NCBI RefSeq assembly: GCF_013393905.1
Contig: NZ_CP040272.1
Location: 7,449,501 to 7,513,500, forward strand
Source of the DNA: Nostoc sp. C052
GTDB taxonomy: Bacteria > Cyanobacteriota > Cyanobacteriia > Cyanobacteriales > Nostocaceae
Direction of reading: 5' to 3'
DNA length: 64,000 nt
The position numbers and the translations under genes are program-made. This document shows positions 23,887-33,774 of the stretch, one piece after another. The notes beneath the pieces were generated by a model. The model did not search any database, was not told the DNA's origin, and saw only the letters and a program-made list of their open reading frames with translations. Within the stretch, counting starts at the first letter, position 1, and each line of letters starts with the position of its first letter.

Positions 23887-26244
23887 ATGGCAAATATCAT
23901 TGGAACCAACGGTAATGATACCCTACAGGGTAGCACTGACGCGGATACGATTAACGGTAAATTAGGCAATGATGTCATATATAGTAACGGCGGCAATGAC
24001 ACCCTGACTGGTGGAGGCGGTAAGGATAAATTTATTTACGCTGGCTACTACTTCGACACCAGTCAGAATAGTAATGTTATCACAGATTTTGGTGGCGTAG
24101 GTAAAGGAACAAACCCGACAACAGAAGTCATTGCCGAAGCGGATACCCTAACATTTGTAGGCGATGGCTTAAGTGCCCAAAATCTACTGCTGACTCAGAA
24201 TGGTAATAATCTGGAAATCAGCTTTGAAGAGGAATCGGTATTTGCTAGCTCCACCATAGTCATCCTGCAAAACTTTGCCTTGGAAAATCTGGATAATCTC
24301 AGCAAATCTACAGGAGCCACTGTAGACTTGGGCAATATTCTGTTCAATGGGCAAACTAGCATTACCGACAGCTTTGATGTTTTCAATGCTAACTCCACCC
24401 AAAGCACTGTCTTCAAAAAGAACACAGTCACTTTTCTGAACGACCTAAACAATAATGTTAGTGGCTTTAACGATTCAGATGATGTCATAAATGGTCAGGG
24501 GGGCGATGATGTCATTGATGGCAAGAGTGGCAACGATCTTTTGAGAGGTGGTGCGGGAAACGATTCCCTCTTTGGTGGTGAGGGCAATGATACTCTTATT
24601 GGTGGTAAGGGTGTTGGTGTTACGGGCAATGACCTATCCACAGCTAATGACTACCTCGATGGTGGCGCTGGTGATGACATCTTGAATGCTGAGTCTCCAT
24701 CAGGCAATAACTTACTCTCTGGGGGAGATGGCAATGATTCTCTCTCCACCTCTGGCATTGATAGTTATAGGTCGGAGCCTAATTTTAGGTCATCGGGCAA
24801 TAATACCCTCGATGGTGGAGCTGGTGACGATACATTGCGTGCTAACATTTCGACAGGCAATAACTTACTCTCTGGGGGAGATGGCAATGATTCTCTTGAC
24901 ATCTCTGGCCATATCACCCTTTTAGACTATTTTTTAACCTCCTCAGGCAATAACACCCTCAATGGTGGCGCTGGTGACGATACATTGCGTGCTAACATTT
25001 CGACAGGCAATAACTTACTCTCTGGGGGAAATGGCAATGATTCCTTCTATCTAAGCCCCACATATGATTTTGCCCCCTCTGATTTAGTGACTCAAACGGT
25101 AGATGGGGGTGAGGGTGATGATTTGTTATCTGTAGATTACACCTTAGCTACAGAAGGGATCGTGACAACATTCAATGCTACTACTAACATTAGAGAAGTT
25201 ACAGCAGGCACTTATCGGGTTAGTTACAAGAATATCGAAAGATTAAATATCTCCGGTACAGCCTACAACGACAATATTGTGGGGAGCAATGGCAACGATA
25301 CACTCTCTACGGGCGATGGTGGCAATGATACGATCAATGGAGGTCAGGGTGAGGATGTGTTGTCCGTCGATTACAGCAATTCTCCAGGTGGAATCAGAAC
25401 AACATTTAATGCCACTAGTAACATTGGAGTAATTACGGCCGGCACAAATCGGGTTAGTTACAAGAATATCGAAAGATTAAATATCTCAGGTACAGATGCC
25501 GATGACTTAATTGTGGGGAACAGTGGGGATGACACGCTCTCTGGAGGCACTAGTGGCAATGATACAATCGACGGGGGTGAGGGTGATGATATATTGTTCG
25601 CCGATTATAGTTACAGCAATACTGTTAGGGGAATTAGAACCACATTTAATCCCACTACAAACAATGGAGAAATTACGGAGCGCACAAATCGGGTTAGCTA
25701 CAAGAATATCGAGCGATTAAATATTTCAGGTACAATCGACAACGACAATATTGTGGGGAGCAATGGCAACGATACACTCTTTGGGGGCTATGGTGGAAAT
25801 GATACAATTATTGGCGGTGTCGGTAATGATATCCTGATCGGTGGGTATGGTAACAACGCTCTAACTGGTGGCGCGGGCAATGATACCCTTACAGGTGGCG
25901 GCGGAAATGATAGCCTCTATGGAGGAACTGGTACCGATACTTTTGTTTTCAATAATTACAATGGAGGCGTAAATAGTCTTTATGACTTTAACGCCACTAA
26001 TGAACTGATTCAGGTATCGGCTGCTGGTTTTGGTGGTGGTTTATTACCAGGTTCAGTCTTGGCTAGTCAGTTTGTCATCGGAACATCTGCAACAACAAGC
26101 AATCAACGATTTATCTATAACAACGCTACAGGTGGACTATTCTTTGACCAAGATGGCAGTGCGTCTGGGTTTACTCAGGTAAAATTTGCACAACTATCTA
26201 CTGGGTTGTCACTAACTAACAACAATTTTGTGGTTGTTTCCTAA
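23887..26244 (+). CDS. RTX (hemolysin-type calcium-binding) repeat protein 1
   Basis: 785 aa. It starts MANIIGTNGNDTLQGSTDAD with RTX nonapeptides at once, then the module shared with its paralogues (TDFGGVGKGTNP to FLNDLNNN, about residues 65-200). Next come many GGxGxDxLx repeats interspersed with NNxLxGG blocks of about 40-60 aa. A C-terminal segment (about 690-785) has the FVIGTSATTSNQRFIY, LFFDQDGSASGF and NNNFVVV features of a type I secretion signal. It has no N-terminal signal peptide. Calcium-induced folding outside the cell is expected; a surface-coat, adhesin or protective role is inferred. An IS1-type relic replaces the paralogues' stop region and adds one Ser codon. Confidence 0.85.
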   Translation: MANIIGTNGNDTLQGSTDADTINGKLGNDVIYSNGGNDTLTGGGGKDKFIYAGYYFDTSQNSNVITDFGGVGKGTNPTTEVIAEADTLTFVGDGLSAQNLLLTQNGNNLEISFEEESVFASSTIVILQNFALENLDNLSKSTGATVDLGNILFNGQTSITDSFDVFNANSTQSTVFKKNTVTFLNDLNNNVSGFNDSDDVINGQGGDDVIDGKSGNDLLRGGAGNDSLFGGEGNDTLIGGKGVGVTGNDLSTANDYLDGGAGDDILNAESPSGNNLLSGGDGNDSLSTSGIDSYRSEPNFRSSGNNTLDGGAGDDTLRANISTGNNLLSGGDGNDSLDISGHITLLDYFLTSSGNNTLNGGAGDDTLRANISTGNNLLSGGNGNDSFYLSPTYDFAPSDLVTQTVDGGEGDDLLSVDYTLATEGIVTTFNATTNIREVTAGTYRVSYKNIERLNISGTAYNDNIVGSNGNDTLSTGDGGNDTINGGQGEDVLSVDYSNSPGGIRTTFNATSNIGVITAGTNRVSYKNIERLNISGTDADDLIVGNSGDDTLSGGTSGNDTIDGGEGDDILFADYSYSNTVRGIRTTFNPTTNNGEITERTNRVSYKNIERLNISGTIDNDNIVGSNGNDTLFGGYGGNDTIIGGVGNDILIGGYGNNALTGGAGNDTLTGGGGNDSLYGGTGTDTFVFNNYNGGVNSLYDFNATNELIQVSAAGFGGGLLPGSVLASQFVIGTSATTSNQRFIYNNATGGLFFDQDGSASGFTQVKFAQLSTGLSLTNNNFVVVS

Positions 26245-26248
26245 TCAG

Positions 26249-26519
26249 GGCGTTGCATAATAGAGGGATGAATTGAGGTCATCTACTGTGCAATGTCCAT
26301 ACTGCAAAGCTACGGAAATTCGTAAGAACGGAAAGCGAAGAGGTAAACAAAATCATATTTGTACCAAATGCGATCGCCAATTTATTCATTTTTACGATCC
26401 GCCGAAAGGATATTCTGAGGAAGTGAAACAAGAATGCTTAAAAATGTACCTTAACGGCATTATTTGAAGTATCAAATTGTATGTACATAAATTGATTCAT
26501 CCCTTCATTCAGCAACGCC
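26249..26519 (+). mobile_element. Internally deleted IS1-type element
   Basis: Imperfect terminal inverted repeats: GGCGTTGCATAATAGAGG at 26249 and the reverse complement of CCTTCATTCAGCAACGCC ending at 26519. Both ends share GGGATGAAT internally. The 271-bp element contains only the 5' part of a transposase gene, so it is non-autonomous. It sits directly after the RTX gene 1 stop. Confidence 0.7.
26273..26467 (+). pseudogene. IS1-family transposase N-terminal fragment
   Basis: The zinc-ribbon start VQCPYCKATEIRKNGKRRGK with CTKCDRQF supplies two CxxC pairs (the InsA-like DNA-binding part), followed by YSEEVKQECLKMYLNG, the start of the helix-turn-helix. The frame stops after NGII; the DDE catalytic part is deleted. 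Confidence 0.8.
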
Positions 26520-26583
26520 GTATTTTTTATTACTTCTTCAAACATTTGCCTAATCTGTTCTGCTTTCTTATTGTCTAGAAACT

Positions 26584-26684
26584 ATAGCAATCCTATCTGA
26601 TTTACAAAAATCGTCAGACTGATATCCTCCACTTCTCTAATAAATCGGGGATCTCATTGTTTACAAATGATTTAGGATTGCTAT
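26584..26684. repeat. ATAGCAATCCTA inverted-repeat element
   Basis: ATAGCAATCCTA (26584-26595) and TAGGATTGCTAT (26673-26684) are perfect 12-bp inverted repeats enclosing about 77 bp. Part of that interior (CCACTTCTCTAATAAAT) also occurs at 23067-23083. The AGCAATCCTA end type is a common cyanobacterial dispersed repeat. Confidence 0.65.
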
Positions 26685-26843
26685 CAAAAAATATAAAGAA
26701 TAGACAAAGCCCAGTATTTGTGTATACATTTATAGGCAAATAATGTGAAGAGTATGCAAAGACAGTTATTTCAGTATAGACATCTAAGTAAGATATTGAC
26801 TATGTAGTTATTTTGAGGCTCTTGAGATGTTCGCTATTTTCCA

Positions 26844-27312
26844 GCTAGACCCCACAGAGAATAGCCCATAAGGAGGATATAAAAATCTCTTTCTCGGTTA
26901 ACAATAAACTGTTGATTATTTTCTCTTCTATTAGGACTTAGGCGCTGGCAAAAAAAATCAAACACGAAGGGTGAGTTTTCGAGCATTCAAGCTACGTTTT
27001 TCGATGATTTTTCAGTAATATCTACTTAACAAGTGATGCTTAAAAAGCCTGAGAACAACGATTATCGTGAATGCACACACTCATAAATTTGTACAGTGCT
27101 TAAGACTTAGATAGTTTGAAGATATTTAGGTAAGTAATAGATACAAGCCTTTTGCTCAGGTGAATTTTTGAGAAATTTGCTGATCGGGTTGACATAGAAA
27201 GTATGCCGAACACGTCAAATTTTGGTGAGTTATTTTTGCCCGAAAGCAGCAGCACAAGCAGCTTGTTGAGAACTGAAGTTACTGAAAAAATCGATTCAGG
27301 TAGGTAAAAGTT
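26844..27312 (+). repeat. Duplicated leader of RTX gene 2
   Basis: Second copy of the 23417-23886 leader, with only scattered substitutions, followed by matching coding sequence. It marks a tandem gene duplication with its control region. Confidence 0.8.
27190..27210 (+). promoter_or_regulatory. Conserved TGACATA element upstream of RTX gene 2
   Basis: Same 21-bp pattern as at 23764, 123 bp before the start codon. Confidence 0.4.
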
Positions 27313-30300
27313 ATGGCAAATATCATTGGAACCAACGGTAATGATACCCTACAGGGCAACACTGATGCGGATACGATTAACGGTAAATTGGGCAACGATG
27401 TCATATATAGTAACGGCGGCAACGACACTTTGACTGGTGGAGGTGGTAAAGATAAATTTATTTACGCTGGCTACTACGGCTCAAATAATAATACTGACAT
27501 TATCACGGATTTTGGTGGCGTAGGTAAAGGGACAAACCCTACAGCAGAAGTCATTGCCGAAGCGGATACCCTAACATTTGTAGGCGATGGCTTAAGTGCC
27601 CAAAATCTACTGCTGACTCAGAATGGTAACAATCTGGAAATCAGCTTTGAAGAGGATGCTTATGAAACGAGATTTTTTGGCCCCAAAGTCATCCTGCAAA
27701 ACTTTGCCCTGGAAAATTTGGATAACCTCAGCAAATCTACAGGAGCCACTGTAGACTTGGGCAATATTCTGTTTAATGGGCAAACTAGCATTACCGACAG
27801 CTTTGATGTCTTCAATGCCAACTCCACCCAAAGCAGTGTCTTTAAAAAGAACACAGTCACTTTTCTGAACGACCTAAACAATAATGTTAGTGGATTTAAC
27901 GATTCAGATGATGTCATTAATGGTCAGGCAGGCGATGATATCATTGATGGCAAGAGTGGCAACGATCTTTTGAGAGGTGGTGCAGGCAATGATTCCCTTC
28001 TTGGTGGTGAGGGCAATGATACTCTTGTTGGTGGTACGGGCAATGAATCCCTCGTTGGGGGCAATGACTCTCTCGTTGGTGGCGCGGGTAACGATTACTT
28101 GAATATTGAATTTTCAACAGGCGATAACACCCTCAATGGTGGCATTGGTGACGATGTTTTGGATGCTGGGGCAACATCCGGCAATAACTTACTCTTTGGG
28201 GGCGATGGCAATGATTATCTTAACGCCTCTAACGTCTATAGCAGCGTCAGCGAATACATCTATTACCCCTCATCAAGTAATAACACCCTCAACGGTGGCG
28301 CTGGTGACGATACCTTAAATGCTGATTCTCCATCAGGCAATAACTTACTCTCTGGAGATGATGGCAATGATTATCTCTCCACCTCCGGCATTTATACTTA
28401 TAGAGGGGAGCCTAATTTTAGCTCATCAGGCAATAACACCCTCAACGGTGGTGCTGGTGACGATACCTTGAATGCTGGCATTTCAACAGGCAATAACTTG
28501 CTCTCTGGAGGCGATGGCAATGATTCTCTCTCCATTTCTGGCGATCTTATCTTCTATAGCGGTCAAGACTCCTATAACCCTTCTTCAGGCAATAACACCC
28601 TCAACGGTGGCGCTGGTGACGATACATTGCGTGTTGAATATTACACAGGGAATAACTTCTTCTCTGGGGGCAATGGCAATGATTCCTTCTATCTAGACTT
28701 CACAATTCCAGATTCTCTCTCCTCTGGTTTAGTGACTCAAACAATAGACGGGGGAGCAGGTGACGATTTGTTGTCAGTCAATTACAGCAATGCTTCTAGC
28801 GGTATCACAACAACATTCAATACCACTACAAATACGGGAGAAATTACGGCGGGCACATATCGGGTTGACTACAAAAATATCGAACAATTAAATATTTTAG
28901 GTACAGCCTACGACGACAACATTGTTAGCAATGATGGGAACGATACGCTCTCCATTGGCTTTGGTGGCAATGATACAATCAACGGGGGAGCAGGTGACGA
29001 TGTGTTGTCCGTCGATTACAGCAATGCTACAGGGGAAATCACAACGACGTTCAATACCACTACAAATACGGGAGAAATTACGGCGGGCACATATCGGGTT
29101 GACTACAAAAATATCGAACAATTAAATATTTTAGGTACAGCCTACGACGACAACATTGTTAGCAATGATGGGAACGATACGCTCTCCACTGGTTCTGGTG
29201 GCAAAGATACGATCGACGGGGGATCTGGTGACGATGTGTTGTCCGTCAATTTCTATGGTTCTAAGGGGATCGCAACGACATTCAATACCACTACAAATAC
29301 GGGAGAAATTACGGCAGGCATATCTCAGGTTGATTACAAGAATATCGAGCGATTAAATATCTCAGGTACAGCCTATGATGACAACATTATTGGTAATGAT
29401 GGGAACGATACGCTCTCTGGAGGCTATAGTGGCAAAGATACGATTATTGGCGGTGCAGGTAATGATATCCTGACAGGTGGGAGTGGTGACGACACCTTAA
29501 CTGGTGGCGCGGGCAATGATAAATTTGTTTACAATTTCAACGACAGCTACTACTCTAACGAGACTAACACTGATATTATCACTGATTTTGGTGGCGTAGG
29601 TAAAGGCTCAAATCCCTCTGCGGCGGTGATTACCTCCTCAGACACCTTGCAATTTACAGGTGGTGTATCCCCTACAGGTAGTATCTTCACTGCTCAAAAT
29701 CTGCAATTAACTCAAAATGGTAACAACTTAGAAATTACCTTTGAAGGTTGGGCTAATAGCAACAAAGTCATTCTGCAAAACTTCAGCTTAGAAAACCTAG
29801 ATAATCTGCCAGCAACTTCTTTACGACCAGCTATTGGCAATATCTTGTTTGAGGGACAAACCAGCATCACCGACAGTTTTGATGTGTTTGATGCCAATTC
29901 CAATCAAACTACTCTGTTCAACAAGAATACTGTTACCTTCCTCAATGATCTCGATAACAATACAACGGGTTTTGACAACTCCAATGATGTTATCAATGGT
30001 CAAGGGGGTGACGACATCATCGACGGCAAAAGTGGTAATGACCTTTTAAGAGGTGGTGCGGGAAATGATACCCTCATTGGTGGTGAGGGAAATGATACCC
30101 TTGATGGCGGTGTGGGAAATAATACCCTTGATGGTGGCACTGGTGACGATCGCTTGAATGCTAGCGGCTCAACAGGCAATAATACCCTCAATGGAGGATC
30201 TGGTAACGATAGTTTGAATGCTGGTAGTTCAACAGGCGATAACCTGCTCTTTGGGGGCGATGGCAATGATTCTCTTGATATCTCTGGCAGCTACAGCAAT

Positions 30301-31368
30301 CGTTTCGGCTACTCTTCTGACTCTCGCTCATTAGGCAACAACACTCTCAACGGAGGTTTAGGTAACGACAGCTTAAGTGCTGGTGGTTCAAAAGGCGATA
30401 ATCTCCTTTCTGGGGGCGATGGCGATGATTCTCTTGATGTCTTTGGCGGCTACATCACGGATTATGACCAGAACTTTGACTTTCGCTCATCAGGCAATAA
30501 CACTCTCAACGGAGGTGTAGGTAACGATCGCTTGAGTGCTGGTGGTTCAACAGGCGATAACCTGCTCTCTGGGGGTGATGGCAATGATTCTCTTGATATT
30601 TCTGGCAACTACTTATACAATTCCTCCTACGACTACTCCGACTCTCGCCCATCTGGTAATAATACCCTAGAAGGAGGCGCTGGTGACGATAGCTTGAGCT
30701 TTAGCGATTCAACAGGCGATAATCTCCTCTATGGGGGTGATGGTAATGATTCCTTCAATCTAATCACTAATTCCGTAGATACTGACCTGTCTGATTTAGC
30801 GATTCAAACAGTAGATGGGGGTAATGGTGACGATTCGTTGTTCACCACTTACAACTATGCTGCTGGGGGAATCACTTCGACATTCAATGCTACTACTAAC
30901 ACTGGCTCAATTACAGTGGGCATGTATCGGGTTAACTACAACAACATCGAACAATTAAATATCTCAGGTACGGAGTATGATGACTTGATTGTTGGGAGCA
31001 ATGGCAATGATATACTCGCAGGTGGAAATGGTAATGACAGCCTAATTGGAGGGAGTGGGACTGATACCTTTGGTTTCTATAATTACAATGGGGGTGTTGA
31101 TACTATTGATGACTTTAACGCCACTAATGAACTGATTCAGGTATCGGCTGCCGGTTTTGGTGGTGGTTTATTACCAGGTTCACTCTTAGCTAGTCAGTTT
31201 GTCATCGGAACATCTGCAACAACAAGCAATCAACGATTTATCTATAACAACACTACAGGTGGACTGTTCTTTGACCAAGATGGCAGTGCGTCTGGGTTTA
31301 CTCAGGTAAAATTTGCACAACTATCGGCTGGATTGCCACTAACCGAAAACAATTTTGTGGTTGTTTAA
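27313..31368 (+). CDS. RTX repeat protein 2, double-module form
   Basis: 1351 aa. The first 160 or so residues are nearly identical to RTX protein 1, and the C-terminal 95 residues are too. The conserved TDFGGVGKG to FLNDLNNN module occurs twice (about residues 55-200 and 755-895), each time followed by a long array of GGxGxDxLx nonapeptides and NNxL blocks. Three copies of a 60-aa DYKNIEQLNILGTAYDDNIV unit lie between them. The protein therefore looks like two RTX proteins joined head to tail. It is expected to be type I-secreted and calcium-folded. A rho-independent terminator follows at 31409. Confidence 0.85.
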   Translation: MANIIGTNGNDTLQGNTDADTINGKLGNDVIYSNGGNDTLTGGGGKDKFIYAGYYGSNNNTDIITDFGGVGKGTNPTAEVIAEADTLTFVGDGLSAQNLLLTQNGNNLEISFEEDAYETRFFGPKVILQNFALENLDNLSKSTGATVDLGNILFNGQTSITDSFDVFNANSTQSSVFKKNTVTFLNDLNNNVSGFNDSDDVINGQAGDDIIDGKSGNDLLRGGAGNDSLLGGEGNDTLVGGTGNESLVGGNDSLVGGAGNDYLNIEFSTGDNTLNGGIGDDVLDAGATSGNNLLFGGDGNDYLNASNVYSSVSEYIYYPSSSNNTLNGGAGDDTLNADSPSGNNLLSGDDGNDYLSTSGIYTYRGEPNFSSSGNNTLNGGAGDDTLNAGISTGNNLLSGGDGNDSLSISGDLIFYSGQDSYNPSSGNNTLNGGAGDDTLRVEYYTGNNFFSGGNGNDSFYLDFTIPDSLSSGLVTQTIDGGAGDDLLSVNYSNASSGITTTFNTTTNTGEITAGTYRVDYKNIEQLNILGTAYDDNIVSNDGNDTLSIGFGGNDTINGGAGDDVLSVDYSNATGEITTTFNTTTNTGEITAGTYRVDYKNIEQLNILGTAYDDNIVSNDGNDTLSTGSGGKDTIDGGSGDDVLSVNFYGSKGIATTFNTTTNTGEITAGISQVDYKNIERLNISGTAYDDNIIGNDGNDTLSGGYSGKDTIIGGAGNDILTGGSGDDTLTGGAGNDKFVYNFNDSYYSNETNTDIITDFGGVGKGSNPSAAVITSSDTLQFTGGVSPTGSIFTAQNLQLTQNGNNLEITFEGWANSNKVILQNFSLENLDNLPATSLRPAIGNILFEGQTSITDSFDVFDANSNQTTLFNKNTVTFLNDLDNNTTGFDNSNDVINGQGGDDIIDGKSGNDLLRGGAGNDTLIGGEGNDTLDGGVGNNTLDGGTGDDRLNASGSTGNNTLNGGSGNDSLNAGSSTGDNLLFGGDGNDSLDISGSYSNRFGYSSDSRSLGNNTLNGGLGNDSLSAGGSKGDNLLSGGDGDDSLDVFGGYITDYDQNFDFRSSGNNTLNGGVGNDRLSAGGSTGDNLLSGGDGNDSLDISGNYLYNSSYDYSDSRPSGNNTLEGGAGDDSLSFSDSTGDNLLYGGDGNDSFNLITNSVDTDLSDLAIQTVDGGNGDDSLFTTYNYAAGGITSTFNATTNTGSITVGMYRVNYNNIEQLNISGTEYDDLIVGSNGNDILAGGNGNDSLIGGSGTDTFGFYNYNGGVDTIDDFNATNELIQVSAAGFGGGLLPGSLLASQFVIGTSATTSNQRFIYNNTTGGLFFDQDGSASGFTQVKFAQLSAGLPLTENNFVVV

Positions 31369-31408
31369 TCGTAAATTAGCGTTTTTCAATCACTAAGCAG
31401 CACGGATT

Positions 31409-31434
31409 GCAAGGTGTTTTTAATAGCACCTTGC
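31409..31434 (+). terminator. Terminator of RTX gene 2
   Basis: GCAAGGTG (31409-31416) pairs with CACCTTGC (31427-31434) across a 10-nt loop, followed by ATTTGATTATT. The same hairpin follows RTX gene 3. Confidence 0.65.
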
Positions 31435-31496
31435 ATTTGATTATTGCTGTTAGCAGATAGTAGATGTTGGATTTTATTGCTCAATTTTTAATATGA

Positions 31497-31560
31497 GTGC
31501 AGATCGTTTGCAAGTGTTCTTGGCTCAATCGGTTTATATCTGCATTCTTTTGGCGATATA
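31497..31560 (-). pseudogene. JAMM gene 5'-end fragment (copy B)
   Basis: Aligns to 22938-23003, the start codon region of the JAMM peptidase gene: TTTGCAAGTGTTCTTGGCTCA is shared exactly and the flanks are about 80% identical. Only about 20 codons remain, without function. It marks a duplicated JAMM-RTX unit. Confidence 0.65.
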
Positions 31561-32140
31561 CAAAAACTTACCACGCGATCGCTAAAAAAATATGTTTTTT
31601 ATGCTTTCTGCAAATTATTTGACTATCAAAATGCAAGCAGCACTTGAATTTTAGTAATTTATTATACATTTTTAGCGTTTTCTAAGCTGAGTTTACTTGG
31701 CTGTCCTGTTTTTTGTTTTAGCTGGCTGTGCGATCGCACTATCTCTAGCATCTGGTTAAAAGTCTCTGGGCGTAGACCACACAAGGGTTAAAAGTCTTCT
31801 GCCTTTAGGCTCTCTACTTGTTCGTAGGTCATAAATGCTACCCAACTCTAACCTTTCGAGCGTTTGAGAGATATTGCAGTTTACACTGCTTGATTGAATC
31901 AAAAATGGATAAAGTCGAGCCATTCGGTGATCTTTTTTTACAAATTACGCTCATTTCAATAGAAAGCTGCTTTGATATTGAGTAAGTAAACCTGATTTCA
32001 ATATCTCTAACAATTTCTGGGCGATCGCTTCACCATCATCAGTCCTCCAGTCTAGCGATCCCAAATTTTCAGATCGGAATTGAGTGCAGAGATTCTACCT
32101 GCCAAGTTGGCAGCACTGTCATTGCAAAGGAGAGTTTTCC

Positions 32141-33763
32141 ATGCCAATTACACCCACTTATCCCGGCGTTTACATTGAAGAAATCCCTAGCGGTGTACGC
32201 ACCATTACTGGTGTGAGTACGTCAAACACCGGGTTTGTAGACTTCTTTGAACGGGGCCCCGTGAACACGCCAATACGCATCACTAGCTTTGCTGATTTCC
32301 AACGAACGTTTGGAGGATTGTTCCCACAAAGCGAAGCCAGCTATGCCATTCAGCAGTTCTATCTAAATGGTGGACAAATTGCTTGGGTCGTCAGGGTGGC
32401 AACGACCAATATGACGACGGCGGGTTCTGCAACTCACACGCTCGGAGCGAATTCTCTGAGAGTGGATGCATTGAGCGTGGGGGATTGGGGTAACCATGTA
32501 CAAGTGAAGGTCGATCAAGATGGATTGCCGACTGGCAGCGTGTTGTTTAACTTAACCGTTAAAGAAGTAAATCCCATCAACAATCTGGTCACGCAAGAAA
32601 CCTATGGGGGCGTCACGATGGATGCTACCAAACCCCGATATGTTGTGGAGGTAGTCAACAGAGGTTCTGTACTCGTGCGGCTCGCGAGATTGGGGAATAC
32701 TGAGCCTGCGAACCTAGCTTTTACTGCGTTAACAGGTGGCTTGGATACCGATGTGATGGACAATTTGGGAAATCTCGTAGCAGGGCAAGAAGCTGCTTTC
32801 GCGACAGCATTGAAGGGCAGCGATACGGTAACCATTGATGCGGATAATATTCCGCGAAAGTCTGGGATCTATGCCCTCAGCATGATTGCGCCCTACATTT
32901 TCAACATTCTTTGCTTGCCTGCCACTGCAAAGCTAGTCGGAGTAGCGGGAGCAGCAGGATCAACTGCCCGAAATTCTTTGCTGACTGCGGCTCAAGAATT
33001 TTGTCTAGATAAACGGGCTTTTCTGATTATGGATGTGCCGTTTGATCGCACTCTGTTAGATCAGATGCAAAATCCAAGTACAGGCTTTGCCGCAGAACTT
33101 GATAGTACTTTGCGCCATCCCAACACGGCAATTTATTTCCCAAATTTAACGCTGGCAGATCCGCTGAATCAAAATAAGCCGCGATTGGTGGGAGCAAGCG
33201 GCACAATGGCAGGGATTTATGCCCGCACAGATGCAGCACGCGGGGTTTGGAAAGCTCCGGCAGGAACAGATGCCGATTTACGGGGAGTCAGCTTTGACTT
33301 GAAGTTAAGTGATTTAGAGAATGGGGGATTAAATCCCTTAGGGATTAATGTAATCCGCAGTTTTCCTGTATTTGGCTCAGTTAGTTGGGGTGCGAGAACA
33401 TTGAAAGGGGCGGATCAAGAAGCTAGTGAGTGGAAGTATATTCCTGTGCGGCGAACTGCACTTTTTATTGAAGAGAGTTTGTACCAGGGATTGAAATGGG
33501 TGGTATTTGAGCCGAATGATGAACCTTTATGGGCGCAGATTCGCTTGAATATAGGAGCGTTTATGAATAACCTGTTTCGTCAAGGAGCGTTTCAGGGCAA
33601 GACACCCCGTGAGGCTTATCTGGTGAAATGCGATAAAGAGACGACAACGCAGAATGACATTAACCTGGGCATCGTCAATATTGTGGTGGGCTTTGCCCCG
33701 TTGAAGCCAGCAGAGTTTGTGATTGTCAAGATTCAGCAGTTAGCAGGGCAGATTGCCGTTTGA
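32141..33763 (+). CDS. Contractile injection system sheath protein
   Basis: 540 aa. The start MPITPTYPGVYIEEIPSGVR and the C-terminal domain (NVIRSFPVFGSVSWGARTLK, RRTALFIEESLYQGLKWVVF, PNDEPLWAQIRLNIGAFM) are those of tail sheath proteins of contractile phages, R-type pyocins and extracellular contractile injection systems (Afp/PVC type). Subunits form the helical sheath around the inner tube and shorten on firing. ATG 32141 is chosen for AAGGAGAG 7 nt upstream. It is the first gene of the island and the only sheath gene, whereas Afp/PVC loci carry three. The tube gene starts 12 bp after its stop. Confidence 0.95.
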   Translation: MPITPTYPGVYIEEIPSGVRTITGVSTSNTGFVDFFERGPVNTPIRITSFADFQRTFGGLFPQSEASYAIQQFYLNGGQIAWVVRVATTNMTTAGSATHTLGANSLRVDALSVGDWGNHVQVKVDQDGLPTGSVLFNLTVKEVNPINNLVTQETYGGVTMDATKPRYVVEVVNRGSVLVRLARLGNTEPANLAFTALTGGLDTDVMDNLGNLVAGQEAAFATALKGSDTVTIDADNIPRKSGIYALSMIAPYIFNILCLPATAKLVGVAGAAGSTARNSLLTAAQEFCLDKRAFLIMDVPFDRTLLDQMQNPSTGFAAELDSTLRHPNTAIYFPNLTLADPLNQNKPRLVGASGTMAGIYARTDAARGVWKAPAGTDADLRGVSFDLKLSDLENGGLNPLGINVIRSFPVFGSVSWGARTLKGADQEASEWKYIPVRRTALFIEESLYQGLKWVVFEPNDEPLWAQIRLNIGAFMNNLFRQGAFQGKTPREAYLVKCDKETTTQNDINLGIVNIVVGFAPLKPAEFVIVKIQQLAGQIAV

Positions 33764-33774
33764 GGAATAGTATT

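Larger units (their letters stand above)
26520..27312. other. Intergenic: inverted-repeat element and RTX leader copy 2
   Basis: No gene. Contains the element at 26584-26684 and the duplicated leader at 26844-27312. Confidence 0.6.
31369..32140. other. Boundary between RTX array and injection-system island
   Basis: No gene is seen in 770 bp. It contains the terminator, then a fragment of the JAMM gene start (about 31497-31560), then AT-rich DNA with two HIP1-like sites leading to the sheath gene. The promoter of the island must lie here but no clear -35/-10 pair is visible. Confidence 0.6.
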
